Shown here: one piece after another, positions 1 through 7,114 of the stretch | Position numbering within the stretch: position 1 is the first letter of the stretch | Layout of the letters: the number at the start of each line of letters is the position of its first letter | NCBI GenBank assembly: GCA_904501815.1 | Contig: CAJGCN010000060.1 | Coordinates: forward strand, 1-8,067 | Source of the DNA: an uncultured Clostridia bacterium | GTDB taxonomy: Bacteria; Bacillota; Clostridia; Christensenellales; Borkfalkiaceae | Length of the DNA: 8,067 nt | Direction of reading: 5' to 3' | Translations under genes and position numbers: made by a program | Notes under the pieces: model-generated | Databases searched by the model: none | What the model saw: only the letters and a program-made list of their open reading frames with translations | Told to the model about the DNA's origin: nothing

Positions 1-1400
1 CGGGCGGTAAAACCGTTACGTTGAAAATGGTCGGGCTATTTTGTTTAATGGCGGCTTGCGGATTATTTATTCCCGCCCGAAAAGCAACCGTTTCCGTCTT
101 TAAAGAAATTTATTGCGACGTAGGCGATTTGCAAAGCATAGAAGAGAGTTTGTCTACCTTTTCTTCGCATATTACGAATATTATTTCTATCGTCGAGAGC
201 GCAAACGAACGCTCGCTCGTTCTTATCGACGAGTTAGGGGGCGGAACAGACCCCGACGAAGGGCAAGCGCTGGCAAAAGCTATTCTTTCGTATTTGTTGG
301 AGAAAGGCTGTACGGGCGTCGTCACGACCCATTATACCGCCCTTAAAGAGTTTGCATTTTCAAAAGACGGCATTGAAAACGCCTGTATGGAATTTGATTC
401 GAATACCTTACAACCGTTATATATTATAAAAATCGGCGTACCAGGTTCAAGCAACGCGTTGGCGATTTCCCGTAGATTAGGCTTAAAAGAAAGTATTTTG
501 CAAGATGCGCTTTTCAATCTTTCGGAAGATGCGCAAAAGTTTGAAAATATCGTGCGTAGCGCAGAAGAAAGCCGAGTGGAAGCGGAACGACAGCTTTTAG
601 AAACCGAGCGAATGAAAGCGGAATGGCAAGAAAAAATCCGCGAAGTAGACTTAGAACGGGAGCGCTTGAAAAAGGAAAAAGAAAAGCTCTTTTCTTCGGC
701 AAAAGCGGAAGCGCGCAGAATTATCCACGACCGCACGGCGGAAGCGGAAGAATTTTTAAACGAAATCGAAAAGGTCTTTGAAAAGCAAACTCTTTCGGAA
801 GCTGATTTAATTAAAGCCAGAACGCTCAAAAATAAAATCGGGGATTTGGCGTACGATACCGAAAAAGAAGAACTTAACGAATCGCAATATTTGCCCGTGA
901 AACCTGAACGCTTAAAAGTCGGGGATAAAGTATTCGTGAAAAATATCAATCAAGAAGGTACGGTGCAAAGCGTGCGTTTACAAAAAGGGGAAGCGGAAAT
1001 TTTGTGCGGAAATATGCGTATACGCAGTAAAATTTCCGATTTATCCATTGCTGAAAGTAAACGCTTAGAAGAAAAGCAAAAGCTTTCTAAATGGCAGAAA
1101 AAACCGTTGAAAAAAGAAACGGTTTCCGTGAGTAAATCTCTTGCAACGCCCCGCGCGCCCGCCCTTGAAATCAACGTAATCGGTATGACTGTGCTAGACG
1201 CTTTGCCTGAAGTGGAAGCCTTTATCGACGCGGCGGTCGTTTCTAACTTAGAAGAAGTTCGAATCGTGCACGGCGTAGGAACGGGGAAGTTAAGAGAAGG
1301 CATACGAGAATTTTTACGCACTCATAGAAACGTTTTAGAATTCCGTTATGGAAAATACGGCGAAGGGGAAACGGGCGTGACCATTGTAAAAATTAAATAA
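1..1400 (+). CDS. mutS2: MutS2 family ATPase/Smr-domain protein, 5'-truncated by the window edge
   Basis: The first whole codon is at 3-5 and 465 residues are visible; the gene opens inside the Walker A motif (GGKT at 3-14; bases 1-2 fit the end of the preceding Thr codon). Then come the STFSSH segment (about 159-176), Walker B with D-E at 227-232 followed by LGGGTDP, and the switch-histidine motif THYTALK (near 328-348). A long charged coiled coil (about 530-815), a KOW-like beta region (about 910-1050) and a C-terminal Smr domain (about 1165-1397) with HGVGTGKLR follow. This is the family's normal order, and the visible part matches the C-terminal 60% of a roughly 785-residue protein. MutS2 is known to bind collided ribosomes and branched DNA; the Smr domain is a nuclease in some homologues. 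Odd points: the LDLRG motif that opens Smr reads INVIG, and the usual GDEQS reads GDLQS. The TTG at 21 is internal, not a start. Confidence 0.96.
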   Translation, partial: GGKTVTLKMVGLFCLMAACGLFIPARKATVSVFKEIYCDVGDLQSIEESLSTFSSHITNIISIVESANERSLVLIDELGGGTDPDEGQALAKAILSYLLEKGCTGVVTTHYTALKEFAFSKDGIENACMEFDSNTLQPLYIIKIGVPGSSNALAISRRLGLKESILQDALFNLSEDAQKFENIVRSAEESRVEAERQLLETERMKAEWQEKIREVDLERERLKKEKEKLFSSAKAEARRIIHDRTAEAEEFLNEIEKVFEKQTLSEADLIKARTLKNKIGDLAYDTEKEELNESQYLPVKPERLKVGDKVFVKNINQEGTVQSVRLQKGEAEILCGNMRIRSKISDLSIAESKRLEEKQKLSKWQKKPLKKETVSVSKSLATPRAPALEINVIGMTVLDALPEVEAFIDAAVVSNLEEVRIVHGVGTGKLREGIREFLRTHRNVLEFRYGKYGEGETGVTIVKIK

Positions 1401-1458
1401 AGGCATAAACCGCAACGCTAAAAAATAGGATAATATATACTTATTTTGAGGTGGAACG
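1401..1458 (+). other. mutS2 to deacetylase intergenic gap with ribosome binding site
   Basis: This 58-base AT-rich gap holds no hairpin that I can recognise as a terminator. A good Shine-Dalgarno sequence, GAGGTGG at 1448-1454, sits four bases before the GTG start at 1459 and supports that start. A GATAAT hexamer at 1429-1434 could be a -10 element, but the matching -35 position (TAAACC at 1406-1411) is poor, so a promoter here is only a possibility. The downstream genes may therefore be read through from mutS2. Confidence 0.5.
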
Positions 1459-2175
1459 GTGAATAAAAAAAGGAATGGATTTTCTCATACGGCAACAAAT
1501 CTTGCGCTCGGCGCGTTGATTTTATCGGTAGGTTTTGCGTGCTTATTGCCCGTTGAAAACACAATCCCAACCGATGGCGCTGAGCCTACCGTATACCGTA
1601 GCGCTGGGCAGGATACGGGTGCGGTGTCGTTGATGTTTAACGTGTATTGGGGAACGGACGAAGTGCAAAGAATTTTAACTGCGTTAGAAAAATACGAAGC
1701 AAAAGCTACCTTTTTTATCGGCGGTTGTTGGGCGGACGATAACGTGGAATGTTTAAAACAAATAGCCAAAGCAGGGCACGAACTTGGCAATCACGGGTAT
1801 TTTCATAAAGACCACAAAAAGCTTGGCGAAAAGGAAAATCAAAAAGAAATTTCTACTTGCAACGAATTCGTCCGTTTGGCTACGGATATCACGCCAACCT
1901 TATTTGCGCCCCCTTCGGGAAGCTACGGAAACGTAGCCCTGTCCGTTGCGGAGACGCTGGGGATGAAAACCATTCTTTGGTCGAGAGATACGATCGATTG
2001 GCGGGATAAAGATAGTAAGCTCATTTATAAACGGGCGACGAAAGATATTAAAGGCGGGGAGTTCGTTTTAATGCACCCAATGAAAGAAACGGCAGATGCG
2101 CTTCCCGATATTTTGGAATACTACGCTTCGCAAAACTTAAAAGCGGTAAGCGTTTCGGAAAATTTAAATTTATAA
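1459..2175 (+). CDS. ylxY: YlxY-like NodB-fold polysaccharide deacetylase homologue, membrane-anchored
   Basis: The 238-residue protein starts at GTG behind GAGGTGG. Residues about 13-31 form one hydrophobic segment after a basic N-terminus, so it is probably anchored in the membrane with the domain outside. The rest is one NodB domain (about 55-235): ATFFIGG at 83-89, the HxxxH metal pair H112 and H116 in GHELGNHGYFH, PPSGSY at 151-156, DTIDW at 177-181 and VLMHP at 203-207. The first catalytic motif, normally TFDD, reads MFNV (59-62), so both aspartates are missing; the Arg of RPPxG is Ala150. From memory, Bacillus YlxY shares the NVxWG, FAPPSGS and VLMHP pattern, which favours this subfamily over classical deacetylases such as PgdA. 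Family members act on peptidoglycan N-acetyl groups, but activity of this one is doubtful. It lies 9 bases before an M16 peptidase, as ylxY does in B. subtilis. The symbol is given by similarity. Confidence 0.82.
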   Translation: MNKKRNGFSHTATNLALGALILSVGFACLLPVENTIPTDGAEPTVYRSAGQDTGAVSLMFNVYWGTDEVQRILTALEKYEAKATFFIGGCWADDNVECLKQIAKAGHELGNHGYFHKDHKKLGEKENQKEISTCNEFVRLATDITPTLFAPPSGSYGNVALSVAETLGMKTILWSRDTIDWRDKDSKLIYKRATKDIKGGEFVLMHPMKETADALPDILEYYASQNLKAVSVSENLNL

Positions 2176-2184
2176 GGAACAGTT

Positions 2185-3426
2185 ATGGTATTTGAAAAGA
2201 GATACGAAAACGGGCTTCGGCTCGTAGTGAAAAAAATGGAAGGTTTAAAATCCGTGACGATGGGCGTTATCGTCGGTACGGGCTCGGCGGTGGAAACGGA
2301 TGAAGAAGACGGAATTTCGCATTTTATCGAGCATATGATGTTTAAAGGCACGCATAAACGCAACGCCTTTGAAATTTCCGATGCCTTTGATAGAATCGGC
2401 GCGCAAGTGAACGCATTTACGGGTAAAGACGTCACTTGCTATTATGCAAAATGTACATCCGACCATACGGCGGAAACGTTTGAAATTTTGTCCGATTTAT
2501 TTTTAAATTCCGTTTTTCCCGAAGAAGAAATGACAAGGGAAAAAGGGGTTGTCTGCGAAGAAATCGCTATGAACGAAGATACGCCCGAAGACCTTTGCCT
2601 TGACCAGCTTGCGCGTGCGTTTTACGGCTCGAAAAACTACGGCAGAAATATCTTAGGACCGTGTTCGAACGTAAAAGGCTTTACCGTGCAAGATATTCAA
2701 AAGTATTTATCGGCGCGCTATTGTCCTGAAAATATCGTACTTTCCTTTGCGGGGGATTTGGAGTTTGACGACGCCCTTTCACTCGTGGAAAAGTATTTTG
2801 GTAATCTTCCGAAAGGAAACTTTCAAAAACGCACGAAAAAAATTTGTTTGCAGGGACAAAGCCTGTTGACGAGAAAAAAAGTAGAGCAAATGCATATCGG
2901 TATCGGCTATTCCGCTCCTTCGCGCGATCACGAACTTGCCGACGTGGCAAGAGCGGTCAACGTCGTTTTGGGTGGGAATATGAGCAGTCGTTTATTCCAA
3001 GAAGTACGCGAAAAACAAGGTCTTGCTTATTCGGTGTATTCGTATATTTCCGCTTTTGAAGAATGTGGCTCTTTAATCGTTTACGCAGGCGTGAACTCAG
3101 AAAACGTCTTAAAAGCCTATGAAGCTATCAATCGCGTTGTAGACGAATTAAAAGAAAAGGGAATAACGGAAGGGGAGTTTTTGCGTAGCAGAGAGCAAAT
3201 GAAAGCAGGAATGTTTTTTGCCAACGAAAGCACTTCTTCGCAAATGATTTTATACGGAAAATATATGTTGCAACGGGACAAGCTGTTTGATTTCGACGAA
3301 GAACTTAACAAACTCAGCGCCATGACACTCGACCAAGCGCAAGCGGTTTTAAAACTTCTATTTAATGCAGAAGGCAAAGCCGTTTCGCTTATCGGAAACA
3401 CGAAGAAGAAATTGCTTTTATCCTAA
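2185..3426 (+). CDS. mlpA: M16 family zinc metallopeptidase (MlpA/YmxG type, mitochondrial processing peptidase-like)
   Basis: The 413-residue protein has the usual length for the bacterial single-chain M16B peptidases. The inverted zinc motif HFIEH lies at 46-50 (ligands H46 and H50, catalytic E49), and E126 in VVCEEI fits the third ligand about 76 residues on. The C-terminal half carries the family hallmark GGNMSSRLFQEVREKQGLAYSVYS, whose Arg and Tyr complete the active-site cleft. No signal peptide is seen, so a cytoplasmic location is likely. It closely resembles Bacillus MlpA/YmxG along its whole length (recalled, not searched). The start is fixed by AAGGAA at 2174-2179, five bases before the ATG and overlapping the upstream stop. 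Its stop shares one base with the next start (TAATG). The physiological substrate is unknown; related proteins trim peptides or act on exported protease levels. All catalytic residues are present, so it is probably active. Confidence 0.9.
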   Translation: MVFEKRYENGLRLVVKKMEGLKSVTMGVIVGTGSAVETDEEDGISHFIEHMMFKGTHKRNAFEISDAFDRIGAQVNAFTGKDVTCYYAKCTSDHTAETFEILSDLFLNSVFPEEEMTREKGVVCEEIAMNEDTPEDLCLDQLARAFYGSKNYGRNILGPCSNVKGFTVQDIQKYLSARYCPENIVLSFAGDLEFDDALSLVEKYFGNLPKGNFQKRTKKICLQGQSLLTRKKVEQMHIGIGYSAPSRDHELADVARAVNVVLGGNMSSRLFQEVREKQGLAYSVYSYISAFEECGSLIVYAGVNSENVLKAYEAINRVVDELKEKGITEGEFLRSREQMKAGMFFANESTSSQMILYGKYMLQRDKLFDFDEELNKLSAMTLDQAQAVLKLLFNAEGKAVSLIGNTKKKLLLS

Positions 3427-3905
3427 TGAATAAACAGGTAAAAATGGGCTTTCCGCCCGTGTTTGATAAAAATAGCAAAGTGTTGATTTTAGGCAGTTTT
3501 CCGTCGGTAAAAAGCCGAGAGATTTCCTTTTATTACGGACACAAACAAAACCGTTTTTGGAAAACGATTGCGGAGATTTTTCAAGAAGAGCTCCCGCTTG
3601 ATACGCAAGGGAAAAAGGAGTTTTTGCTTAGGCGCAAAATTGCCCTTTGGGATATGGTCGTTGAATGTGAAATAAAAGGCTCGGCAGATTCGTCTGTGAA
3701 AAACCCGAAAGTTGCCGACTTATCCTTGATTTTTAGCCAAGCACAAATCCAAAAGATACTTTTAAACGGAACGCTTTCTTTTACGTTGTTTGAAAAGTAT
3801 TATTCTTCTTGCAAAATCCCGTATTATAAAATGCCATCCACAAGTCCTGCTAATCCCCGTTTTGACCAAAGAATATGGAGAGAAGCTTTCAATGACCTAC
3901 GCTGA
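3426..3905 (+). CDS. DNA-deoxyinosine (hypoxanthine) glycosylase, UDG superfamily family 6
   Basis: The 159-residue protein has the full set of landmarks of the hypoxanthine-DNA glycosylase branch of the uracil-DNA glycosylase superfamily. LILGSFPSVKS lies at 20-30, FYYGHKQNRFW at 35-45, LWDMVVEC at 74-81 followed by GSADSSVKNP, and the C-terminal PSTSPAN at 137-143. GSFPS replaces the GQDPY-type water-activating loop of family 1, and SPAN takes the place of the DNA-intercalating HPSPL loop. Members remove hypoxanthine, the deamination product of adenine, from DNA to begin base excision repair, and have little or no uracil activity. Length is normal. There is no good Shine-Dalgarno sequence close to the ATG; the start overlaps the previous stop in TAATG, so translation is probably coupled to the M16 gene. 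It overlaps the next gene, another DNA glycosylase, by 14 bases. Confidence 0.9.
   Translation: MNKQVKMGFPPVFDKNSKVLILGSFPSVKSREISFYYGHKQNRFWKTIAEIFQEELPLDTQGKKEFLLRRKIALWDMVVECEIKGSADSSVKNPKVADLSLIFSQAQIQKILLNGTLSFTLFEKYYSSCKIPYYKMPSTSPANPRFDQRIWREAFNDLR
3877..3881 (+). promoter_or_regulatory. Ribosome binding site that fixes the AlkD-type gene start
   Basis: GGAGA lies about ten bases upstream of the ATG at 3892, within the end of the glycosylase gene. The reading frame is open further upstream, to an ATG at 3790, but the extra 34 residues would lie wholly inside the preceding gene and do not resemble the start of the family. This site therefore supports the start at 3892. Confidence 0.6.
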
Positions 3906-4572
3906 ATTAAAAGAAAAATTACTTGCGTATTCCGAACCGGAATTTGCGGACTTTCAACGCCGTTTAATTCCTACGAAACAAAAGATTTTAGGTGTTAGAA
4001 CGCCCGTTATGCGTCAGATAGCAAAAGCCTACGACGGGGAAATAGACGAGTTGTTTTCCTATCCCGACGATTATTACGAAATCACCTTTATAAAACTCAC
4101 GGTGTTATCTTTGCAACCCTATTCGGTGTTTTTAAGGTACGTTGACAAAGCCGTTTCGCTAATGGATAATTGGTCAACTTGCGATTGTTTTCGCCCAAAA
4201 TGCTTGCGTAAAAATAAAAACGAATTTTTGGATAAGTTAAAAGAAATTTTTTTGCAGGGCGGGGAGTTTAGCGAACGCTACGTGTTCGTGTGCTTGTTGG
4301 TCTACTACGCCGAAGAAAAATATTTTTCCATTATTAAAGACTATATGCAAAGAGCGCATACTCAAAAATACTACGTATCTACGGCGGTTGCGTGGTTGCT
4401 TGCAGAATTGCTCATAAAAGCATATCCGTTGGGCGTAGAGCTTTTAGAAAGCGGTATGTTAGATACTAAAACGCACGACAGGGCTATTCAAAAAGCACGG
4501 GAAAGCTTTCGGTTATCTAAGGAACGAAAAGAGTATTTAAAAAGGTTAAAAATAAATAAAAAGGGTACATAA
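3892..4572 (+). CDS. AlkD-type DNA alkylation repair protein (HEAT-like repeat glycosylase)
   Basis: With the start at 3892 the protein is 226 residues, the expected size for the DNA alkylation repair family of all-helical HEAT-like solenoids. The N-terminal segment KQKILGVRTPVMRQIAK (29-45) is the typical opening. NWSTCD at 93-98 supplies W94 and D98, matching the W-x3-D pair of Bacillus cereus AlkD (W109/D113). R129 and W168 fall where AlkD has R148 and W187, each shifted by the same four residues, so the known catalytic and DNA-cradling residues all seem present. AlkD removes positively charged N3- and N7-alkylpurines without flipping the base. The gene overlaps the hypoxanthine glycosylase by 14 bases and precedes tex by 2 bases, so coupled translation in one operon is likely. 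The precise substrate within the family cannot be told from sequence alone. Confidence 0.87.
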   Translation: MTYAELKEKLLAYSEPEFADFQRRLIPTKQKILGVRTPVMRQIAKAYDGEIDELFSYPDDYYEITFIKLTVLSLQPYSVFLRYVDKAVSLMDNWSTCDCFRPKCLRKNKNEFLDKLKEIFLQGGEFSERYVFVCLLVYYAEEKYFSIIKDYMQRAHTQKYYVSTAVAWLLAELLIKAYPLGVELLESGMLDTKTHDRAIQKARESFRLSKERKEYLKRLKINKKGT

Positions 4573-4574
4573 CT

Positions 4575-6746
4575 ATGAATATTTTACAGACGATTACGAA
4601 TGAATTTAAGCTTACGGAAACGCACGCGAAGAATATTATTACGCTGATTGACGAAGGAAATACCATTCCTTTTATCGCAAGATACCGTAAAGAAATGACG
4701 GGGAGTTGCGACGATCAAGTTTTGCGCGAACTGTTTGATAGATTGACCTATCTTCGCAATTTGGAAAAGCGGAAAGAAGAAGTTTCGACGGCTATTGAAA
4801 CGCAAGGGAAAATGACGGAAGAAATCAAAATTGCCTTAGAGAAAGCCGTGATTTTAACCGAAGTGGAAGATATTTACCGTCCGTATAAGCAAAAGCGTAA
4901 AACCCGTGCTTCCGTTGCGATTGCAAAAGGTTTACAACCGCTTGCCGACGGGATTTTACAACAAAACAAGAATTTTTCTCCCGAAAAGGAAGCGGAAAAA
5001 TATCTTTCGGGCGAAGTGTCAACCGTGCAAGAAGCGTTGGCGGGCGCGCAGGATATTATCGCGGAAATTATTTCCGACGACGCTACTACCCGTAAGAAAT
5101 TGCGTAATTTTTTCTTAAAGCACGGCGAGATAGTTTCTACTTATATAAAAGGCAAAGAAGAACAAGACGAAGCGAAAACGTACGGAATGTACGCCTCCTA
5201 CCGCGAGCCCGTGCCCGAAGCGAAAAGCCACAGAATTTTGGCGTTAAATCGTGGAGAAAAGGAAGAATTTTTAAAGGTATCTATTGAAGTAGACGAAGAA
5301 TTTGCCAAACGTATTGCAGGAGCGGGCTTTTTAAAAGACGGCGGGGAATCGTCGAAAATCGTCAAAGCGGCGGCGCAGGACGGCTATGAACGCTTGATTG
5401 CCCCTTCCGTTGAACGGGAAGTGCGCGCGCAACTTTTTGAAGAAGCAAGCGAACAGGCGATTAAAATGTTCGAATTAAATTTAAAGCCCCTATTAATGCA
5501 ACCGCCCGTCAAAGACAAAATCACGATGGGCTGGGATCCCGGTTATCGTACGGGCTGTAAAATTTGTGTGGTCGACGGAACGGGAAAAGTGCTTGATCAC
5601 ACGGTCGCGCACGTGACGTTGCCAAATGCAAAAGTAGAAGAACCGAAACGTTTGTTAAAAGCAATGATTGAAAAACACGGCGTGCAGGTAATTTCTTGCG
5701 GGAACGGAACGGCGAGCAAAGAAAGCGAAATGTTTATCGCAGAACTTATCAAAGAAATTAAAGCCGAAACGGGCAGGTCGGTCGGCTATGTGATCGTAAA
5801 CGAAGCAGGCGCTTCCGTATATTCGGCAAGTCCGCTGGGCGCGGAAGAATTTCCCGAATTTGACGTGACGACCCGTAGCGCGGTTTCTATTGCCCGTCGG
5901 TTGCAAGACCCCCTTGCAGAACTTATTAAAATCGACCCAAAATCTATCGGCGTAGGGCAATATCAACACGATATGAACGAAAAGCGTTTAGACGGCGCGT
6001 TGGAAGGGGTGCTTGAAGACTGCGTAAACAGCGTGGGCGTGGATTTAAACACGGCGAGCGTTTCTTTGTTGAAATTCGTCGCGGGGTTAAATTCTGCTGT
6101 AGCGAAAAATATCGTTGCCTATCGGGAAGCAAACGGGAAATTTTATTCCCGTAAACAACTTTTGAAAGTGCCTAAGCTTGGCGAAAAAGCGTATACGCAA
6201 TGCGCAGGCTTTTTACGGGTGGATTGCGGAGAGAATATTCTCGACAACACCGCCGTACACCCCGAAAGCTATGAAAAAGCGGAAAAATTGCTTTCCTTGT
6301 TTTCGTATACGAAAGACGACGTAAAAGCAAAACGCATTGCCGACCTTCGTTCACGAATCGTAAACTACGGCGAAGAAAAAGCCGCTCGCGATGCGGGGCT
6401 TGATAAAGCGACGATGCTCGATATCGTTGCGGAATTGATGAAACCGGGTCGAGATATTCGCGAAGGCTTGCCTGCGCCGACGTTGCGCACGGACGTAATG
6501 AGTATGGAAGATTTAAAGCCGGGAATGGAATTAGTTGGAACGGTGCGAAACGTGGTGGATTTCGGCGCGTTTATCGATATCGGCGTACATCAAGACGGGT
6601 TAGCGCATATTTCTGAGCTTACCGAGAAATACATTCGTCATCCGTCGGAAGTATTAAAGGTAGGGCAGGTCGTAAACGTATGGATTAAAGACGTTGACGT
6701 GAAAAAGAAACGTATCGGTCTGACCTTGAAAAAGAAAAATAAATAA
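4575..6746 (+). CDS. tex: Tex/YhgF family RNA-binding transcriptional accessory protein
   Basis: The 723-residue protein has standard Tex length and order. A helical N-terminal region holds the hallmark TIPFIARYRKEMTGSCDDQVLREL (about 30-53) and DIYRPYKQKRKTRA (about 99-112). A YqgF/RuvC-like fold at about 318-450 begins with GWDPGYRTGCK (D321). A helix-hairpin-helix segment follows at about 490-550 (VDLNTASVSLLKFVAGL), and a C-terminal S1 domain at about 648-719 (VGTVRNVVDFGAFIDIGVH). Tex is a relative of eukaryotic Spt6, binds nucleic acid through S1, and affects transcription and stress responses in several bacteria; the YqgF-like fold is generally considered non-catalytic in Tex. The start follows AAGGG at 4561-4565 with a nine-base spacing, inside the end of the previous gene. 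It is probably the last gene of the packed row. No terminator hairpin lies between its stop and the acpP promoter. Confidence 0.96.
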   Translation: MNILQTITNEFKLTETHAKNIITLIDEGNTIPFIARYRKEMTGSCDDQVLRELFDRLTYLRNLEKRKEEVSTAIETQGKMTEEIKIALEKAVILTEVEDIYRPYKQKRKTRASVAIAKGLQPLADGILQQNKNFSPEKEAEKYLSGEVSTVQEALAGAQDIIAEIISDDATTRKKLRNFFLKHGEIVSTYIKGKEEQDEAKTYGMYASYREPVPEAKSHRILALNRGEKEEFLKVSIEVDEEFAKRIAGAGFLKDGGESSKIVKAAAQDGYERLIAPSVEREVRAQLFEEASEQAIKMFELNLKPLLMQPPVKDKITMGWDPGYRTGCKICVVDGTGKVLDHTVAHVTLPNAKVEEPKRLLKAMIEKHGVQVISCGNGTASKESEMFIAELIKEIKAETGRSVGYVIVNEAGASVYSASPLGAEEFPEFDVTTRSAVSIARRLQDPLAELIKIDPKSIGVGQYQHDMNEKRLDGALEGVLEDCVNSVGVDLNTASVSLLKFVAGLNSAVAKNIVAYREANGKFYSRKQLLKVPKLGEKAYTQCAGFLRVDCGENILDNTAVHPESYEKAEKLLSLFSYTKDDVKAKRIADLRSRIVNYGEEKAARDAGLDKATMLDIVAELMKPGRDIREGLPAPTLRTDVMSMEDLKPGMELVGTVRNVVDFGAFIDIGVHQDGLAHISELTEKYIRHPSEVLKVGQVVNVWIKDVDVKKKRIGLTLKKKNK

Positions 6747-6753
6747 AAAATAC

Positions 6754-6782
6754 TTGACATTAAAAAAAAATTGTATTAAAAT
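6754..6782 (+). promoter_or_regulatory. Sigma-A type promoter of acpP
   Basis: A perfect -35 hexamer TTGACA (6754-6759) and a -10 hexamer TAAAAT (6777-6782, five of six matches) are separated by exactly 17 bases of A/T-rich sequence that includes a nine-A run. Transcription would start near 6789, giving a leader of about 37 bases before the acpP start. This is the strongest promoter visible in the window, which suits the high demand for acyl carrier protein. It starts seven bases after the tex stop codon. Confidence 0.85.
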
Positions 6783-6812
6783 AATATTACAAAAGTAAAA
6801 ACACCGATTTAT

Positions 6813-6817
6813 GGAGG
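6813..6817 (+). promoter_or_regulatory. GGAGG ribosome binding site of acpP
   Basis: A consensus Shine-Dalgarno GGAGG ends eight bases before the ATG at 6826. An in-frame ATG at 6811 overlaps this site and cannot use it, so 6826 is the real start and the five extra residues of the longer frame are not made. Confidence 0.88.
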
Positions 6818-6825
6818 ATTTGATT

Positions 6826-7053
6826 ATGTTGGAAAAGGTACAGGCTATGCTCGCAGAGGCGTTGAATATTCCCGTTGAAAAGGTATTGCCCGAATCGAAA
6901 ATTATCGACGATCTCGGCGCGGACTCTTTGGACGTCGTGGAACTTTTAAGCACTCTTGAAGACGAGCTTGGCATTATCATTCCCGACGAAGACGTGGAAA
7001 ACCTTTCTACGGTTGCCGACGTCGTAGCGGAAATTGAAAAACTGACGAAATAA
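6826..7053 (+). CDS. acpP: Acyl carrier protein
   Basis: The 75-residue acidic protein is a complete, single-domain acyl carrier protein. The 4'-phosphopantetheine attachment site is Ser34 in the motif LGADSLDVVEL (30-40), and the four-helix pattern runs through DELGIIIPDEDVENL to the C-terminus. It carries growing acyl chains between the enzymes of type II fatty acid synthesis in the cytoplasm after activation by the holo-ACP synthase. The start is set by GGAGG at 6813-6817. It has its own strong promoter and terminator, so it appears to be transcribed alone, although readthrough from tex is also possible. No fatty acid synthesis gene is next to it in this window, unlike the common plsX-acpP-rnc or fab cluster arrangement. 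A carrier protein for a specialised pathway cannot be excluded, but the sequence is that of a typical housekeeping AcpP. Confidence 0.95.
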   Translation: MLEKVQAMLAEALNIPVEKVLPESKIIDDLGADSLDVVELLSTLEDELGIIIPDEDVENLSTVADVVAEIEKLTK

Positions 7054-7057
7054 ATTG

Positions 7058-7099
7058 AAAAAGTCTTTGACTTGTTCTCAGTCGAAGGCTTTTTTCTTT
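7058..7099 (+). terminator. Rho-independent terminator after acpP
   Basis: AAGTCTTTGAC (7061-7071) pairs with GTCGAAGGCTT (7081-7091) as an 11-pair stem with two G-U wobbles and a nine-base loop. The right arm runs into six T (7090-7095) and then CTTT. The A run before the left arm can extend the stem. It begins five bases after the acpP stop, and probably also ends transcripts that read through from tex. Confidence 0.87.
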
Positions 7100-7114
7100 A
7101 TAGCGTGTGAAATA

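Noticed and set aside
21..29. TTG at 21 as the start of a short MutS2-like gene.
   Set aside because: The codons before it encode GGKT of the Walker A motif in frame, so the gene enters from outside the window.
332..949. A 205-codon open frame on the minus strand opposite the MutS2 coiled coil.
   Set aside because: Its product is a low-complexity Ser/Phe-rich shadow of the Lys/Glu-rich coiled-coil codons, with no recognisable domain, and mutS2 is certain on the other strand.
1384..1440. A promoter in front of the YlxY-like gene.
   Set aside because: GATAAT at 1429-1434 is a fair -10, but no acceptable -35 lies 16-18 bases upstream; too weak to call.
2681..2950. Minus-strand open frame opposite the M16 gene, and similar ones opposite tex and the ABC-F gene.
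   Set aside because: Arg- or Phe-rich translations without domains or ribosome binding sites; shadows of well-supported genes.
3790..3891. A 34-residue N-terminal extension of the AlkD-type protein from ATG 3790.
   Set aside because: It lies entirely inside the glycosylase gene, has no family resemblance, and the ATG at 3892 has a GGAGA site upstream and gives the expected protein start.
6811..6825. ATG at 6811 as the acpP start.
   Set aside because: It overlaps the GGAGG site serving ATG 6826, and AcpP proteins normally begin near the latter.
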